Part shown: one piece after another, positions 7,942 through 16,152 of the stretch | Position numbering within the stretch: the stretch's first letter is position 1 | Layout: each line of letters starts with the position of its first letter | From: Streptomyces alfalfae | Lineage (GTDB): Bacteria > Actinomycetota > Actinomycetes > Streptomycetales > Streptomycetaceae | Length of the DNA stretch: 64,000 bases | NCBI RefSeq assembly: GCF_004127445.1 | Contig: NZ_QEXM01000042.1 | Coordinates: forward strand, 1 to 64,000 | Direction: 5' to 3' | Notes under the pieces: generated by a model | Database searches by the model: none | What the model saw: only the letters and a program-made list of their open reading frames with translations | Told to the model about the DNA's origin: nothing | Position numbers and translations under genes: made by a program

Positions 7942-9501
7942 CTAGCGTCGGATGCCGGTCGCGAACGGCAGCGTGTTGACGAAGGCCCTGTGGTGCTCGC
8001 GGTCGCACCACTCCAGCTTCAGATACGACTTGCCGGCGGACGCCCTTATGGTGCGCTTGTCGCGCGCGAGGGCCTCGGGGGAGCGGGAGGAGACCGTGAT
8101 GTAACCGACCAGGTTGACGCCGGCCGCGCCGCTCGCCAGGTCCTCGCCGCGCTGGTCGAGGCGGGAGTGCGAGGCGATGTCGCGGGGGTCGACCGTGCGG
8201 TTCATCTTGGCCTGGCGGCTGGCCTCCGCCTCGTCGTTCGTCTTCTCGGTCAGCATCCGCTCGATGGCGACCTCGGTGGGTTCGAGGTCCATGGTCACCG
8301 CGACCGTGCGGATCACGTCCGGGGTGTGCACGAGCAGCGGGGCGAGGAAGTTGACGCCGACGGGCGTCATCGGCCACTCCTTCACCCAGGCCGTGGCGTG
8401 GCACCAGGGGGCGCGGGTGGTGGACTCGCGGGTCTTGGCCTGGAGGTACGTGGCCTCCGTGGCGTCCAGCTCGGCCGGCCAGGCGTTGCGCTTCGTCATC
8501 GCCTGGATGTGGTCGATGGGGTGGTCCGGGTCGTACATGGAGTGGACCAGCGAGGACAGCCTGCCCTGGCCGAGCGGCTGCCGTACGCGGATGTCCGCCT
8601 CCTGGAGCCGCGAGCAGATGTCGGTGAGCTCGCGGGCCATGACGACGGCGAGCCCGGCGTCCTTGTCGAGCTTCCTGCCGCCGTGCGGGCGGGCCGCGCG
8701 GGCCATCGCCTGGGCCTCGGCGGCCAGCTCGCGGGAGTAGTGCATGCAGGCCACGAGGTAGGCGCGGTGCTGCTCGCTGCTGGTCGACACCATCGACTGG
8801 AGCTGGTCGTAGGAGTCCTGGAGCCAGGGCAGCGCGCGGTCGTCGCCGCGCACCGCGACGTCCTTGGCGTGGGCGTCGGGGTCGGCGGGCAGCGTGCGGG
8901 CGAGCATCTGGAGGCGGGTCACGAAGCCGTCGCCGTTCGCGACGTGCTTCAGGAGCGTCCCGAACCGGTCGACCAGCGCCTCCTGGTCCTCGGAGTCGCG
9001 CAGGCCGACGCCGGGGCCCTCGATCTCGATGGCGGCGGTGACGGTCCGCCGGTCGGCGTGGAGCAGCACGGCGATCTCGTCGGGGCCGAACGGCGCGGCC
9101 AGCCAGCTGATGCGGCCGATGCCCGGCGGCGGCCCGACCTCGACCTCGCGTCCGTCGAGCGCGACGCCGGCCTCGGCGGCGCCGGAGCGGTAGGTGCTGC
9201 CGCGCTTCAGGGACCGCTTGTAGCTGCGGTTGATCTCGAACCACTTGTAGAAGGTGCGGCCCTTGTACGGGACGTAGACCGCCGCGATGGCGAGCATCGG
9301 GAGGCCGGTGAGCAGCACGATGCGCAGGGACAGGACGGGGACGAGGAGCCCGCACATCATGCCGAGGAACGCCCCCACGATGATCAGGGCGATTTCCCCG
9401 GTCTCGCGGTTCTTGCCGACGATCGCGTTCGGCCGCGCGCGGCCGATCAGATACGTGCGGCGGGGCGCGACCGGCTGGGACACGTGGGACTGGGTCGTCA
9501 A
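7942..9501 (-). CDS. SCO6880 family membrane protein (VirB3/VirB4-N-like)
   Basis: A 519-aa protein with two adjacent transmembrane helices at about residues 37-75 followed by a long cytoplasmic domain. The family (SCO6880-type, PrgI/VirB3-like N-terminus) is known from actinobacterial conjugative and secretion loci. The start is TTG at 9501, in a TTGA overlap with the previous gene's stop and preceded by a strong GGGAGG ribosome-binding site; the long minus-strand frame that spans it is a shadow. It probably pairs with the VirB4-like ATPase as its membrane anchor and N-terminal half. Confidence 0.85.
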   Translation of the reverse strand: MTTQSHVSQPVAPRRTYLIGRARPNAIVGKNRETGEIALIIVGAFLGMMCGLLVPVLSLRIVLLTGLPMLAIAAVYVPYKGRTFYKWFEINRSYKRSLKRGSTYRSGAAEAGVALDGREVEVGPPPGIGRISWLAAPFGPDEIAVLLHADRRTVTAAIEIEGPGVGLRDSEDQEALVDRFGTLLKHVANGDGFVTRLQMLARTLPADPDAHAKDVAVRGDDRALPWLQDSYDQLQSMVSTSSEQHRAYLVACMHYSRELAAEAQAMARAARPHGGRKLDKDAGLAVVMARELTDICSRLQEADIRVRQPLGQGRLSSLVHSMYDPDHPIDHIQAMTKRNAWPAELDATEATYLQAKTRESTTRAPWCHATAWVKEWPMTPVGVNFLAPLLVHTPDVIRTVAVTMDLEPTEVAIERMLTEKTNDEAEASRQAKMNRTVDPRDIASHSRLDQRGEDLASGAAGVNLVGYITVSSRSPEALARDKRTIRASAGKSYLKLEWCDREHHRAFVNTLPFATGIRR

Positions 9502-10835
9502 CGCCCTTCACCTCCCGTGCGGTTGGAGCTGCTGGTGCCTGGACCGCCGCGGCTGCCCGCGTGCGGGGTGTCCGTCGCGCTCTTGCGCGGCGGTGGTGCG
9601 GCGGAGGGCGCGGGCCCGCCGCCGTTCGCCGAGCCGCCGGAGGGGCGGCCGCTGTGGGCGGCGACGCCGCCGCCGACGGGGTTGGCGGGCCGTGCCTGGC
9701 TGGTGCCGCCTCCTCCGCCGTTCCCCCGGGAGCTGTGGGTCTTGATGCCCTGGGAGACGAGGGACGCGGGGGAGCTGATGACGGCGGCGGCCTTGTTCTC
9801 GGCGCCGCGCATGAGGCGGTTGTTGCGGGAGTTGGCGATGTCGTCGCCGAAGCCCGGAACGAACCGGTAGATCATCGCGCTGGCGAAGATGGCGAGCAGG
9901 ATGATCGAGAGGCCGGAGACGACCGCGGAGAAGGAGTCGGGCCCGTCGTCGGCGGAGAGCGCCCCGGCGAGGCCGAGCACGATCACGATGATCGGTTTGA
10001 CCAGGATGACCGCGATCATGATCCCCGCCCAGCGGCGGACGTGCGACCACAGGTTCTTGTCGACGAGGCCCGCGTAGACGACCGTGCCGAGGAGCGCGCC
10101 CACGTACAGCAGCGCGGCCCTGATCACGAGCTCCAGCCACAGGACGCCGGCGGCGAGGATCGACACGAGCGAGACGACGATCAGCATGATCGGGCCGCCG
10201 CCGATGTCGTCGCCCTTCTTCAGGGCCTCGGAGAACGTGCCGAAGAACTGGTCCGTCTGGCCGCCCGTCGCCTTCGCGATGACGTCCGACACGCCGTCGG
10301 CCGCCGACACGACCGTGTACAGGATCAGCGGCGTGAACGCGGAGGCGAGGACCGTTAGCCACAGGAAGCCGATGGCCTCGGAGACCGCGGTGGTCAGCGG
10401 CACGCCCCGCACCGCGCGCTTGGCCACGGCGAGCAGCCACAGGAGCAGGGTCAGGATCGTGGACGCGGCGAACACGACGGCGTACTGCTGGAGGAACTTG
10501 GAGTTCGTGAAGTCGACGCTCGCCGTGTCCTTCACGGCGTCGGAGAGCTTGTCGATGGTCCACGAGGCGGCTTCGGCGCAGCCCTTGGCCAGGGAGCTCA
10601 GCGGGTCGGCGCCGTCCGTGATGGGCGGCTCGGTGGGGTACTCCCCGCCGCCTCCGTCGTCGGAGCCGCCTTCTTGGCCTTTTTCGCAGTATTTCTTGGC
10701 GGGGCCGACGATGAGGTCACACCGGTCGTCCCCCGGGTCGGGGGCGGCATACGCACGGGACGCCAGCAGGACCGCCGCAGCCTGGACGGCTGTCACGGCG
10801 GCGGTGATTTTCAGCGGGCGACGACTACCGGGCAT
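9498..10835 (-). CDS. VirB6/TrbL-like polytopic membrane protein
   Basis: A 445-aa integral membrane protein. It opens with a signal-like segment (ITAAVTAVQAAAVLLASRAY) and an acidic Gly-rich stretch, then has five or six long hydrophobic helices between residues 110 and 320, and ends with a 120-residue Gly/Ser/Pro-rich tail. Polytopic core plus disordered tail is the layout of VirB6/TrbL channel components. Its start overlaps the VirB8-like gene's stop by 11 nt, and its own stop overlaps the next gene. It is likely the inner-membrane channel of the secretion-like complex. Assignment rests on topology and context rather than a motif. Confidence 0.8.
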   Translation of the reverse strand: MPGSRRPLKITAAVTAVQAAAVLLASRAYAAPDPGDDRCDLIVGPAKKYCEKGQEGGSDDGGGGEYPTEPPITDGADPLSSLAKGCAEAASWTIDKLSDAVKDTASVDFTNSKFLQQYAVVFAASTILTLLLWLLAVAKRAVRGVPLTTAVSEAIGFLWLTVLASAFTPLILYTVVSAADGVSDVIAKATGGQTDQFFGTFSEALKKGDDIGGGPIMLIVVSLVSILAAGVLWLELVIRAALLYVGALLGTVVYAGLVDKNLWSHVRRWAGIMIAVILVKPIIVIVLGLAGALSADDGPDSFSAVVSGLSIILLAIFASAMIYRFVPGFGDDIANSRNNRLMRGAENKAAAVISSPASLVSQGIKTHSSRGNGGGGGTSQARPANPVGGGVAAHSGRPSGGSANGGGPAPSAAPPPRKSATDTPHAGSRGGPGTSSSNRTGGEGR

Positions 10836-11649
10836 ACGTGAACCCTCCGTACTCCTTGACGGCCTTCGCGATCTCGTCAGCCGTGGAGATCTTGTTGTCG
10901 CCGTTCACGGGAGCGGGGCCGTCCTTCGACCGGAAGCTCTCGACCTTCCAGTCGTCGTCCGCCCAGCGCAGCTTCAGCGTCAGCGTGAACCAGTCGTTGC
11001 TGACCGGGTTCGTCGTCTTCTCCCCGGCGGTGCCGAACGCGCCGGTGCACCAGACCTCCACCGTCGCCGCGCCGTCCGCGTAGTCGGTGACCTTGGTGCC
11101 GACGGGCACGGTGCGGGAGACGTACGTCTGTCCGGGAGCGGCGTCGCCGTTCTCGTCCAGGCCGACCTTGTCGAGGAACTCCTTGGAGTACGTCTTGTCG
11201 AACGTGTCCTCCAACTCGCTCACCTTGTCGGTGACGAAGAGCTGCTTGACGATCTCGGCCCGCCGGTCGGGTTTCAGGATGTCCGCCGAGACCAGCGAGA
11301 CGGCGTAGTTGGACGCCGCGCTCTGCGCCCCCTGCTCGTCATGGCCGAACCCCGAGGGAATCCCTCCGTTCTTGCCCTCCACCGGCTTCTCCCCCGAAGG
11401 GGCCGTCGCCGCCGCGTCCGGCTTCTTCTCGTCGCCGGTCGCGCCGTCGGAGCCCCCGTCGCCCCGGTTGGCGAAGGCGATCGCCGCGATCAGCAGGACC
11501 ACGACGCCGACCACTGTCACCAGGCTCCGCGAGGACGTCCGCCCCGGGCGGGACGTTCTGCGGATCTCCCCCTCCCCCTCGGGAAGCCTCGTCCTGGTCT
11601 CCCCCGAGCCGCCGAAGGGCCCGCTGTTCCGCTCGTCGTCGAGACTCAT
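10825..11649 (-). CDS. VirB8/TcpC-like bitopic membrane protein
   Basis: A 274-aa protein with an N-terminal charged cytoplasmic segment, one transmembrane helix (SLVTVVGVVVLLIAAIAFAN, about residues 42-61), a disordered Gly/Asp linker and a roughly 170-residue extracytoplasmic domain. That domain's end, LTLKLRWADDDWKVESF, looks like the NTF2-like fold typical of VirB8/TcpC proteins. The ATG at 11649 was chosen over an upstream in-frame start because the longer version only adds a low-complexity tail. Adjacent genes are the pilin-like gene upstream, after a 230-nt C-rich gap, and the VirB6-like gene downstream, overlapping. Confidence 0.8.
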   Translation of the reverse strand: MSLDDERNSGPFGGSGETRTRLPEGEGEIRRTSRPGRTSSRSLVTVVGVVVLLIAAIAFANRGDGGSDGATGDEKKPDAAATAPSGEKPVEGKNGGIPSGFGHDEQGAQSAASNYAVSLVSADILKPDRRAEIVKQLFVTDKVSELEDTFDKTYSKEFLDKVGLDENGDAAPGQTYVSRTVPVGTKVTDYADGAATVEVWCTGAFGTAGEKTTNPVSNDWFTLTLKLRWADDDWKVESFRSKDGPAPVNGDNKISTADEIAKAVKEYGGFTYAR

Positions 11650-11880
11650 GCCACGTACGCCCCTTCGACCTCTCGCGTGACCGTCACCAAGGACACGTAT
11701 GACGGTAGCCGTGCTGGTTCCCGCGTGGACGCGGTGTGGTGACTCGACATCAGGGAGCAGCAACCTCTGCCGGTGGGCACGACGGATGGATGAAGGAGGA
11801 GGGGACGTGGGGGAGAAGGGGAGGAGGGGGAGGGGAGACGTGGGGGATGGGGACGGGGACGTGGGTGGGGGGCGGGGGCG
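11650..11880. other. Intergenic C-rich (minus) / G-rich (plus) tract
   Basis: Between the pilin-like gene and the VirB8-like gene, positions 11798-11880 form an almost unbroken run of G-tracts on the plus strand (GTGGGGGAGAAGGGG and similar, more than eight runs of three or more G). In the minus-strand transcript this is C-rich and G-poor, like a Rho-loading site. The plus strand could form G-quadruplexes. No ORF of interest lies here. Confidence 0.7.
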
Positions 11881-12189
11881 CTAGACCGCCATGCCGTACA
11901 CGATGGTGAACAGCGTGCCCAGGGAACCGATGATGAAGACACCGGTCAGGCCCGCGATGATCAGGCCCTTGCCCTGCTCCGCGCTGAACGTGTCGCGCAG
12001 CGCCGTGGCGCCGATGCGTTGCTTCGCCGCGCCCCAGATGGCGATGCCGAGACAGAGGAGGATGGCGACCGCCATCACGACCTCGATCATCACGCGTGCT
12101 TCGTTGCCCAGGTTCCCGAAGGGCCCCCAGTCGGGGGCGATCCCGCCGATGATGGTGGTGATGTCGCCCTTTTCGGCTGCCATAAGCAT
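11881..12189 (-). CDS. Pilin-like (VirB2-type) small membrane protein
   Basis: A 102-aa protein with a short hydrophilic N-terminus and two long hydrophobic helices (about residues 32-58 and 72-98) separated by a basic loop QRIGATALRD. This is the topology of VirB2/TrbC-type pilins. I chose the ATG at 12189 because GGTGAG sits 6 nt upstream; ATG 12183 is possible. It is the promoter-proximal gene of the secretion-like cluster and is separated from the others by a C-rich tract that could limit read-through, so it may be made in excess. No cleavage site or peptidase gene is evident. Confidence 0.78.
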   Translation of the reverse strand: MLMAAEKGDITTIIGGIAPDWGPFGNLGNEARVMIEVVMAVAILLCLGIAIWGAAKQRIGATALRDTFSAEQGKGLIIAGLTGVFIIGSLGTLFTIVYGMAV

Positions 12190-12405
12190 GTGTAACTCAC
12201 CGCCCCTAGTGGGTTGTTCTGGCACCTCTGCCTACCTCGGCGCAGAGGACAGTTCATTCTCGCCGACGATCGGGCCCGCGTATGCCGCCTTGGCGCCATT
12301 CGTTGGCTGATTCGTGCGTTTCCTCGTACGTGAGGCCTGGTCACTCTGTGTATCACGCGGTAGGACCCCGGGCAATGACGGACCGGCGTGGCCCCTGACC
12401 AGGAG

Positions 12406-13551
12406 TTAAGTAAGTCCGAGCCCAGCGGTCCCACGGGTCACGAAGGAGCAGTCGGTGTAGCGGTAGGCCGTGCTGAGCGTCGCGCCGTCGGCTCGATTGC
12501 GTACGGTGGCCCGCTTGTAGAGGAAGTGGTAGTCGCCCGCGGGTAGCCGCAAAGTGGTCCTCGGGTACTTCGATGTGCCCGCGCGGCACGCCTTGTCGCC
12601 CGCGGACCTGGTCGGGCAGGTCCGGCAGGACGCGCACGCCTTGAGCTCGACGGCGCCGGTGGTGGGGCCGATGTAGAGCACCTCCAGCTCGCCGGGGCCC
12701 AGGTTGGCGAGGACCAGCTCGACCTCGCCGCTGCCGCCGGGGCGGGACGGGGGCAGGCGGCGGCCTGCGCTCGGGCGTTCGGCCGCGATCTCGGCGGCGA
12801 CGGCGATGTCCTCGGCGCGGTCGTGCCTCTTGTCGGCCGGGTAGTCCTCGGCGAAGCCGTTCAGGGTCTCGGCGGCCTCGGTGAAGCGGCCGTCCTCGAA
12901 CTCGTCGACCCCGCAGGCGTAGACGCCTCTCCGCACGGCCCGATCGGCGGACCCGCGCAGGGCCTCGCCGTCGACCTTCCCGGCGGGCAGGGCGTCCGCG
13001 GTGGCGCCGATGGCGCGCAGTTCGTCGACGGCGGTGCAGGGGGCGGAGCCCTTGAGCGCGGCCTCGCGGCTCGTGACGGCCGCGCGGAGGGCGGGCCCGA
13101 CCTCGCCGGCCTGGCGGGAGTCGGGGAAGGTGCGGAGCAGCGTGCCGAGGGCGTCCGCGTCCGCCGTGCGGCCGAGGCCCGCGACGCCGCACTCGTAGAG
13201 CGAGGTGGCGAGGCGGTCGTCGGGCCAGGCGGCGAGGGCGCCGAGGCGGTCCTTGCCGTAGGTGGCGGGGACGCCACCCGGGTGGGCATCCTCGCCGCCG
13301 GCGGTCCGGTTCTCGGCGGCCCGGCCCCCGGCGCCCCCGGCCGCGAGGTCCTGTCCCCCGACGTCCTGTCCCCCGACGCCCCGCCCGCCGACGCCCCCAG
13401 CCGCGAGGTCCCGCCCCCCGGCGCCCCCGGCCGCGACGTCCCGTCCCCCGAGGCCCCGTCCCCCTGGGTCCCGTTCCCCTGGGTCCCGCCCAGTCCCGCC
13501 CCCGCTGCCGGCGTAACGCCCCGCCGCGGCGTCCCCGTTCGGCTGCTCCAT
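12406..13551 (-). CDS. Hypothetical protein with Gly-rich repeats and cysteine cluster
   Basis: I do not recognise this 381-aa protein. Residues 15-75 are a low-complexity Gly/Asp/Ala stretch built from degenerate repeats of the type GGRDLAAGG. The middle is helical and Ala-rich with paired cysteines, resembling a TPR-like region. The C-terminal part has a cysteine cluster (ACASCRTC) and ends in a beta-rich segment. There is no signal peptide. The ATG at 13551 has a strong GGGGGAGGAG site 6 nt upstream, which supports this frame. It lies between the DUF4232 lipoprotein gene and the pilin-like gene on the same strand, so it may be an accessory factor of the secretion-like locus. Confidence 0.72.
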   Translation of the reverse strand: MEQPNGDAAAGRYAGSGGGTGRDPGERDPGGRGLGGRDVAAGGAGGRDLAAGGVGGRGVGGQDVGGQDLAAGGAGGRAAENRTAGGEDAHPGGVPATYGKDRLGALAAWPDDRLATSLYECGVAGLGRTADADALGTLLRTFPDSRQAGEVGPALRAAVTSREAALKGSAPCTAVDELRAIGATADALPAGKVDGEALRGSADRAVRRGVYACGVDEFEDGRFTEAAETLNGFAEDYPADKRHDRAEDIAVAAEIAAERPSAGRRLPPSRPGGSGEVELVLANLGPGELEVLYIGPTTGAVELKACASCRTCPTRSAGDKACRAGTSKYPRTTLRLPAGDYHFLYKRATVRNRADGATLSTAYRYTDCSFVTRGTAGLGLT

Positions 13552-13752
13552 GGTCGGCTCCTCCCCCGGCCGTGCGTGCGCGGTGTGCCGCTCCGGGCGG
13601 CGGTCGCATGCCGTGCGACTCCTACGGTCCGCGCTGACGGCGAGGGCGTCAATCAGGCGTCCGGAACGAGCGCGCCCCCTGTGACCAGTGCGTCTCTCTG
13701 GGCGCTAGGGGGCGCTCCGGACGCTCTGGACGCAGGGGGCACTGTGCGCCGC

Positions 13753-14472
13753 TCAGCCCGCGGGGGAGTCGCTGACCTTGCCGACCGGGCCGACCGAGAG
13801 CTTCGGGCCCGAGGCCTCGCCGCTCACCGGGAGGGAGCCCGCGGGCCAGGCGACGGCGACGGTCTTCGTCTCGTTCGGCGGGGTCACCAGGAGCTTGGCG
13901 ATGCGCACGCCGGAGCCGCCGCTGTTGTTGACCGGGAACGTGATGTTGAAGGCCGCGGTCTCGCCGTCCTTCAGGATCTCGCGGCGCGCCTGCTCGCCGT
14001 TGCGGTCGACGGACATCGTGTCGCCGTCGGCGGTCCGCAGGTCGACGCCCGCGTAGCCGTTGATGGCGCAGTCCCGGCCGCCTCCGTTCTTGAACACGAC
14101 GGTGACGATGCCCTCCTCCTTGCCCGTCGTGTTGTCGGCGGCCGTGACCTCCAGCTCGTCGCTGCGGCAGATGCCTACCTCGCCGTTCTCGTTCGACCCG
14201 GTCCCCGCCGCGGTGCCCTCGGAGCCGTTGCCGGAGGAACCGGACCCGGGCCCGGAGCCGTTGCCCGCGGAGTCCGAACCCTTGTCCGAGGAACCGGAGC
14301 CGCCGTCCTGCCCGGAGTCCGCCGAGGCGCTCGCCGCGGGCTCGGGCCGCGGCCCCGCCGTGTCCGAGCCGTCGTCCCCGTTGTCGCAGGCGGTGAGTGC
14401 GAGCGTCCCGAGGAGCGCGAGGCCGGCGAGCAGGGTCTTCGAGGCGGTCTTCGAGGCGTGCGTGAGCTTCAT
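13753..14472 (-). CDS. Secreted lipoprotein, DUF4232-like
   Basis: A 239-aa exported lipoprotein. The signal peptide runs to a lipobox LTAC with the lipidated Cys at about residue 29, then a Gly/Ser/Asp-rich linker of about 65 residues. The C-terminal beta-sandwich reads FKNGGGRDCAINGYAGVDL and ends with REILKDGETAAFNITF; CxxxGY near a conserved Gly-Val is typical of DUF4232. ATG 14472 was chosen because MKLTHASK begins a proper signal peptide and GGGGGA lies upstream. It may sit on the outer membrane face next to the secretion-like complex. Function unknown. Confidence 0.87.
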   Translation of the reverse strand: MKLTHASKTASKTLLAGLALLGTLALTACDNGDDGSDTAGPRPEPAASASADSGQDGGSGSSDKGSDSAGNGSGPGSGSSGNGSEGTAAGTGSNENGEVGICRSDELEVTAADNTTGKEEGIVTVVFKNGGGRDCAINGYAGVDLRTADGDTMSVDRNGEQARREILKDGETAAFNITFPVNNSGGSGVRIAKLLVTPPNETKTVAVAWPAGSLPVSGEASGPKLSVGPVGKVSDSPAG

Positions 14473-14843
14473 GTCTGGTCCCCCGTGAGGTGCGTTCGTC
14501 TTGTCGGTACGAGGCCGTTGTCCGCGGCCCGCCAACAGAGAATCGCGTGGCGGTGGACGAGGACAAGGATTGCCGCCCGATCAGGGACGCTGGAACGCTC
14601 GCACGGCTCTGACCTGCGGAATCGACCATTCCCTGGGACGCCTCGGTGGGACGCGGGCCACGCGCGCGGCGTGCGGCGCACGGTGCCGCGCCCCCTTCGC
14701 GCGCGCCTCGCACCCCCGTGCTCCCGTGCCCCTGCCATGCGCCCGCGGGCGCGCCGGTGATCTGTGAATGATCACTGCCACTTCCGTCCGCGCCCTCTAC
14801 ACTGAGCGGCGGCGTAATCCCGGTCGGCGAGGGGTGGTTGACG
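14473..14843. other. Divergent intergenic region (371 nt)
   Basis: This gap separates the DUF4232 lipoprotein gene (minus) from the wall hydrolase gene (plus). I see one palindrome, GTGATC-N7-GATCAC at 14757-14775, about 70 nt before the hydrolase start, which could be a regulator site. No RNA gene or riboswitch is recognisable. Confidence 0.5.
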
Positions 14844-15857
14844 GTGCGTAAGGCCTGGCTGATCGCCTCCCTCGGGATCGGCGGCGCCCTCAGCTTCATC
14901 GCGCTGCTCGTCCTCGGGACGTACATGGCCGCCGGGAGCCCGGCGGCCGGCGCGGGCGGCGGCGGTTCCGTGGGCCTCGCCAAGGGCGCCGTGCCCGCGA
15001 CCTACCAGCCCCTCGTGCAGAAGTGGGGCAACCTCTGCAAGGCCATCAACCCCGCCCTGCTCGCCGCCCAGCTCTACCAGGAGAGCGGGTTCAACCCGCG
15101 GGCCAAGAGCCCGGCCAAGGCGGAGGGGATAGCGCAGTTCATCCCCGGCACCTGGGCCGCGCACGGCCTCGACGGCGACGGTGACGGCGACCGCGACGTC
15201 TGGGACCCCGAGGACGCCATCCCGTCCGCGGCCTCCTACGACTGCAAGCTCGCGGGCTACGTGAAGGACGCCCCCGGCGACCCCACGAAGAACATGCTCG
15301 CCGCGTACAACGCGGGGGCGTACGCCGTCATCAAGTACGGCGGCGTCCCGCCGTACCGCGAGACGCAGAACTACGTGCAGACCATCACCAACCTCGCCAA
15401 GAGCTTCGCGAAGCCCGTGGGGCGCGTGCAGCCTTCGCAGCAGGCGGCAGCCGCCATCTACTACGCGCAGAAGAAGCTCGGCACCCCCTATCTGTGGGGC
15501 GGCAACGGCACGCCCGAGCAGGGCGGGCGCTTCGACTGCTCCGGCCTGACCCTCGCCGCCTACCGCTCGGTCGACATCACGCTGCCGCGCGTCGCCAACG
15601 ACCAGTACAACGCCGGACCGCACCCCAAGCGCGACGAGCTGCTCCCGGGCGATCTCGTCTTCTTCTCCGACGACCTGACCAACTCCCGCGCCATCCGCCA
15701 CGTCGGGATCTACGTGGGCGGCGGCTACATGATCAACGCGCCGCGTGCGGGAGCCGTGATCCGATTCGACCCGATCGACACCCCCGACTATTTCGGCGCG
15801 ACGAGAGTCACCGAAGATGGCGCGAAAGCGGCCCCCGTCAAGCCGACAGAGGTCTGA
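14844..15857 (+). CDS. Bifunctional lytic transglycosylase / NlpC-P60 endopeptidase
   Basis: A 337-aa exported peptidoglycan hydrolase. An N-terminal membrane anchor (WLIASLGIGGALSFIALLVL) is followed by a lytic transglycosylase domain (AAQLYQESGFNPRAKSPA with the catalytic Glu, then AEGIAQFIPGTW and AAYNAGAYAV) and an NlpC/P60 domain (FDCSGLTLAAY with catalytic Cys, GDLVFF, RHVGIYVGGG with catalytic His). Two-domain enzymes like this open the wall for type IV secretion machines. The GTG at 14844 has GAGGGG upstream; a TTG at 14838 is an alternative. Divergent from the secretion-like operon. Its stop codon lies within an 11-bp tandem repeat. Confidence 0.93.
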   Translation: MRKAWLIASLGIGGALSFIALLVLGTYMAAGSPAAGAGGGGSVGLAKGAVPATYQPLVQKWGNLCKAINPALLAAQLYQESGFNPRAKSPAKAEGIAQFIPGTWAAHGLDGDGDGDRDVWDPEDAIPSAASYDCKLAGYVKDAPGDPTKNMLAAYNAGAYAVIKYGGVPPYRETQNYVQTITNLAKSFAKPVGRVQPSQQAAAAIYYAQKKLGTPYLWGGNGTPEQGGRFDCSGLTLAAYRSVDITLPRVANDQYNAGPHPKRDELLPGDLVFFSDDLTNSRAIRHVGIYVGGGYMINAPRAGAVIRFDPIDTPDYFGATRVTEDGAKAAPVKPTEV

Positions 15858-15898
15858 AAGAAGCCGGAAAGAGGCCGAAAAGAGGCCGGAAAAAGGTC
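15854..15898 (+). repeat. 11-bp tandem repeat starting at the stop codon (4 copies)
   Basis: Four units follow each other: CTGAAAGAAGC, CGGAAAGAGGC, CGAAAAGAGGC and CGGAAAAAGGTC. The first unit contains the TGA stop of the wall hydrolase gene. The consensus is about CGRAAAGAGGC. The rest of the 295-nt gap to the PAP2 gene shows no other clear element. Confidence 0.8.
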
Positions 15899-16152
15899 GG
15901 CCGGAGGGGCGTGCGGAACGTGCGCCGGGGCGCGTGCACCGGGTGATGTGGCTTGAACCCTCCGTCAAAAGCACTCCCCTGAGCTGCGGCGATGCATCTC
16001 TCTTCGGTAACGTCTGGGTGATCTTTCGGTGGAGAGTGGAACGTAGGGGTGGGGACCGAGCGTTCCCTTGACTGGAGCGACCACGGGGGCTGATAGGGAA
16101 TGGGTGCGCGGACGGTGCGCCCACGGGCTAAAGGACAAGGGGCCGCAGCGCC

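Noticed and set aside
7675..9870. Long plus-strand frame of 731 codons across the SCO6880-type gene
   Set aside because: No domain, composition of a shadow, and the opposite strand encodes a coherent membrane protein with proper overlaps to its neighbours.
12823..14760. Plus-strand frame of 645 codons opposite the hypothetical and lipoprotein genes
   Set aside because: It crosses two minus-strand genes, one with a lipobox and one with a strong ribosome site; its own sequence has no motif.
15858..16152. Cyclic-di-AMP (ydaO-type) riboswitch before wall or envelope genes
   Set aside because: Such riboswitches are common before Streptomyces wall hydrolases, but I could not match the conserved core here or in 14473-14843.
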